Below are positions 63,117 through 64,000 of a stretch of DNA of 64,000 nt, in pieces. Position 1 is the first letter of the stretch; the number at the start of each line of letters is the position of its first letter. Below the pieces are notes generated by a model. It made no database searches, had not been told where the DNA came from, and was given only the letters and a program-made list of their open reading frames with translations. The translations under genes were made by a program, and so were the position numbers. This stretch comes from GCA-016699835 sp964543905 (lineage in GTDB: Bacteria; Planctomycetota; Phycisphaerae; Phycisphaerales; UBA1924): assembly GCA_964543905.1 (NCBI GenBank), contig CAZIZO010000015.1:12892-76891 (forward strand), in the 5' to 3' direction.

Positions 63117-63823
63117 TCAACGCCGGCGACGCGTGGCCAGCAGCCCGCCGAGGACGAGCGACGCGGCCACGCTCGGGGACGGCACCAGCGTGTACTCGGA
63201 CTCCACGGTGAGGGTGGCACGCGACGTCACGACATTCTGCACCGAGCATTGGTACACCGAGCCCAGGATCAACTCGGCATCGAACGTGAGCGCGAACGGG
63301 ATCGGCCCCGGTCCCGTGTAGATCGAGAAGTCGGCGGCGTCCACGGTGTACATCGCGGCCGGTGCGGGGCCGGTGGGTGCGACCGTATAGGCCGCCGTGG
63401 CGCCGCGGCCGAGGTCCGGATCCACGATGCGTCCGGACGCCAGCCGGTGGTCCGGGGCGATCACCGTGGACCCCGGCGCGGTGATGGAGTCCCGCCACTG
63501 CGTCGTGTAGTCGCACATCGCGAGCGCGAACGGGTTGTGCTGGGGATTGTCTCCGGTCAAGCGCACCAGGTTGGTCATGCCCGTCTGCACGGTGATGGTC
63601 ACGCGCTCGAGGTTGCCGAGCGCCGGATCGAACGGCGCGAAGTCGATCGTGGAGTTCCGGGGTTCCACTGCGGGAAGGTGTACGAGCCCAACTGCTCATA
63701 CGGGAAGTGCGGAGAAAAGGCGTTGTTGGAGACCGACCGAGTTTCGGTCCGGGTGTCGGCGAAGGCCGTCTCGGCCCCCACGCCCCCAACCCCCATCACC
63801 CCCACAATCCCCATCACCCCCAT
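63117..63823 (-). pseudogene. PEP-CTERM-like secreted protein, frameshifted
   Basis: The C-terminal frame (63117-about 63660) codes 'NSTIDFAPFDPALGNLERV' to the sorting signal 'LVPSPS...LVLGGLLATRRRR'. The N-terminal frame (about 63660-63823) codes a signal peptide built of Met-Gly-Val repeats ('MGVMGIVGVMGVGGVGAETA') and 'FPYEQLGSYTFPQWNPG', a choice-of-anchor E-like opening. The two frames must join near 63640-63680, so a shift or sequencing error is present. Exosortase substrate by C-terminus. Confidence 0.65.
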
Positions 63824-63945
63824 TACCCCCCCCGCCCCCGGAAGCCCCGTAGCATGCCACTCGCCTTGGAGGATGTTCGTGACCGCCGCCCCGTCCCCCA
63901 CGCCCCCCACGCCCCCCCCCCACCCCCCCCCCCCCAGCCCGAGCG
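63776..63945 (-). other. Poly-C / G-quadruplex-prone tract
   Basis: The plus strand carries repeated C4-C8 runs separated by 2-4 bases (63776-63835) and longer C-runs up to 15 bases at 63904-63935. The minus strand therefore has many G4+ tracts able to form quadruplexes. The first tract overlaps the signal peptide code of the PEP-CTERM gene. Such tracts are also prone to sequencing error, so base calls here should be treated with care. Confidence 0.7.
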
Positions 63946-64000
63946 CCGCGGCCGCAGCCCGCGGCCCCGGCCGCGCCGGGCGGCGGGCGGGGCGGGACCG

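Overview
The window is high-GC DNA from a bacterium that looks like a planctomycete, most likely of the Phycisphaerae/Phycisphaerales type. This is inferred from several traits: an ECF sigma factor of the acidobacterial/planctomycetal type next to a Ser/Thr kinase with TPRs, PEP-CTERM-like secreted proteins, the planctomycete/verrucomicrobial 'small basic protein', many secreted HAF-repeat proteins, and basic low-complexity tails on several ribosomal proteins. No database search was possible.

Region 1 (1-9.7 kb) is the end of the S10/spc operon plus the alpha operon: rplX(partial)-rplE-rpsN-rpsH-rplF-rplR-rpsE-rplO-secY-infA-rpmJ-rpsM-rpsK-rpoA-rplQ. rpmD, adk, map and rpsD are absent from their usual places. 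Strong hairpin terminators follow rplO, secY and rplQ, and an unusual inverted pair of hairpins lies between rpsM and rpsK.

Region 2 (9.8-24.4 kb) holds a Cys-rich repeat lipoprotein, a sigma factor/Ser-Thr kinase pair, a tandem universal stress protein, a PEP-CTERM protein, a second TPR kinase, a GHL10 glycosidase-like protein, acpS, an HD hydrolase, an outer-membrane protein and tyrS. Region 3 (24.8-27.5 kb) is a furA-katG peroxide-defence operon like that of actinobacteria.

Region 4 (27.5-39.1 kb) is the most unusual. Four secreted proteins (two HAF-repeat proteins, a subtilase, and a protein with two InlB-type beta repeats) end in the same Cys-bracketed tandem module of 34 residues per repeat. 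It is embedded with a seven-heme cytochrome c and a sigma factor / unknown protein / TPR-CHAT protease / subtilase gene row in which the last three genes are joined by two ATGA overlaps. A fifth module copy (single repeat) ends a protein at 62.6 kb. I regard the module and the sigma-CHAT-subtilase cassette as the best candidates for something undescribed.

Region 5 (39.4-46.8 kb) is a CusCBA/CzcCBA-like heavy-metal efflux operon with a small secreted Cys/His protein in front and a His-rich lipoprotein behind. Region 6 (47-57.8 kb) carries housekeeping genes: a GT87 glycosyltransferase-like protein, a lone NuoI-like ferredoxin, a SPOR-like membrane protein, the small basic protein, an amino-acid dehydrogenase, succinate dehydrogenase (sdhC-sdhA-sdhB), a PAS-LuxR regulator, and rpsT. 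A tRNA-Arg(ACG) follows.

Region 7 (58-64 kb) is decayed. A frameshifted insertion sequence splits two genes, the gene on its right is further shifted at an A7 run, the next gene has one in-frame TAG, and the last gene (PEP-CTERM) is frameshifted next to a poly-C, G-quadruplex-prone tract. Some of these breaks may be sequencing errors in homopolymers; reads would settle that.
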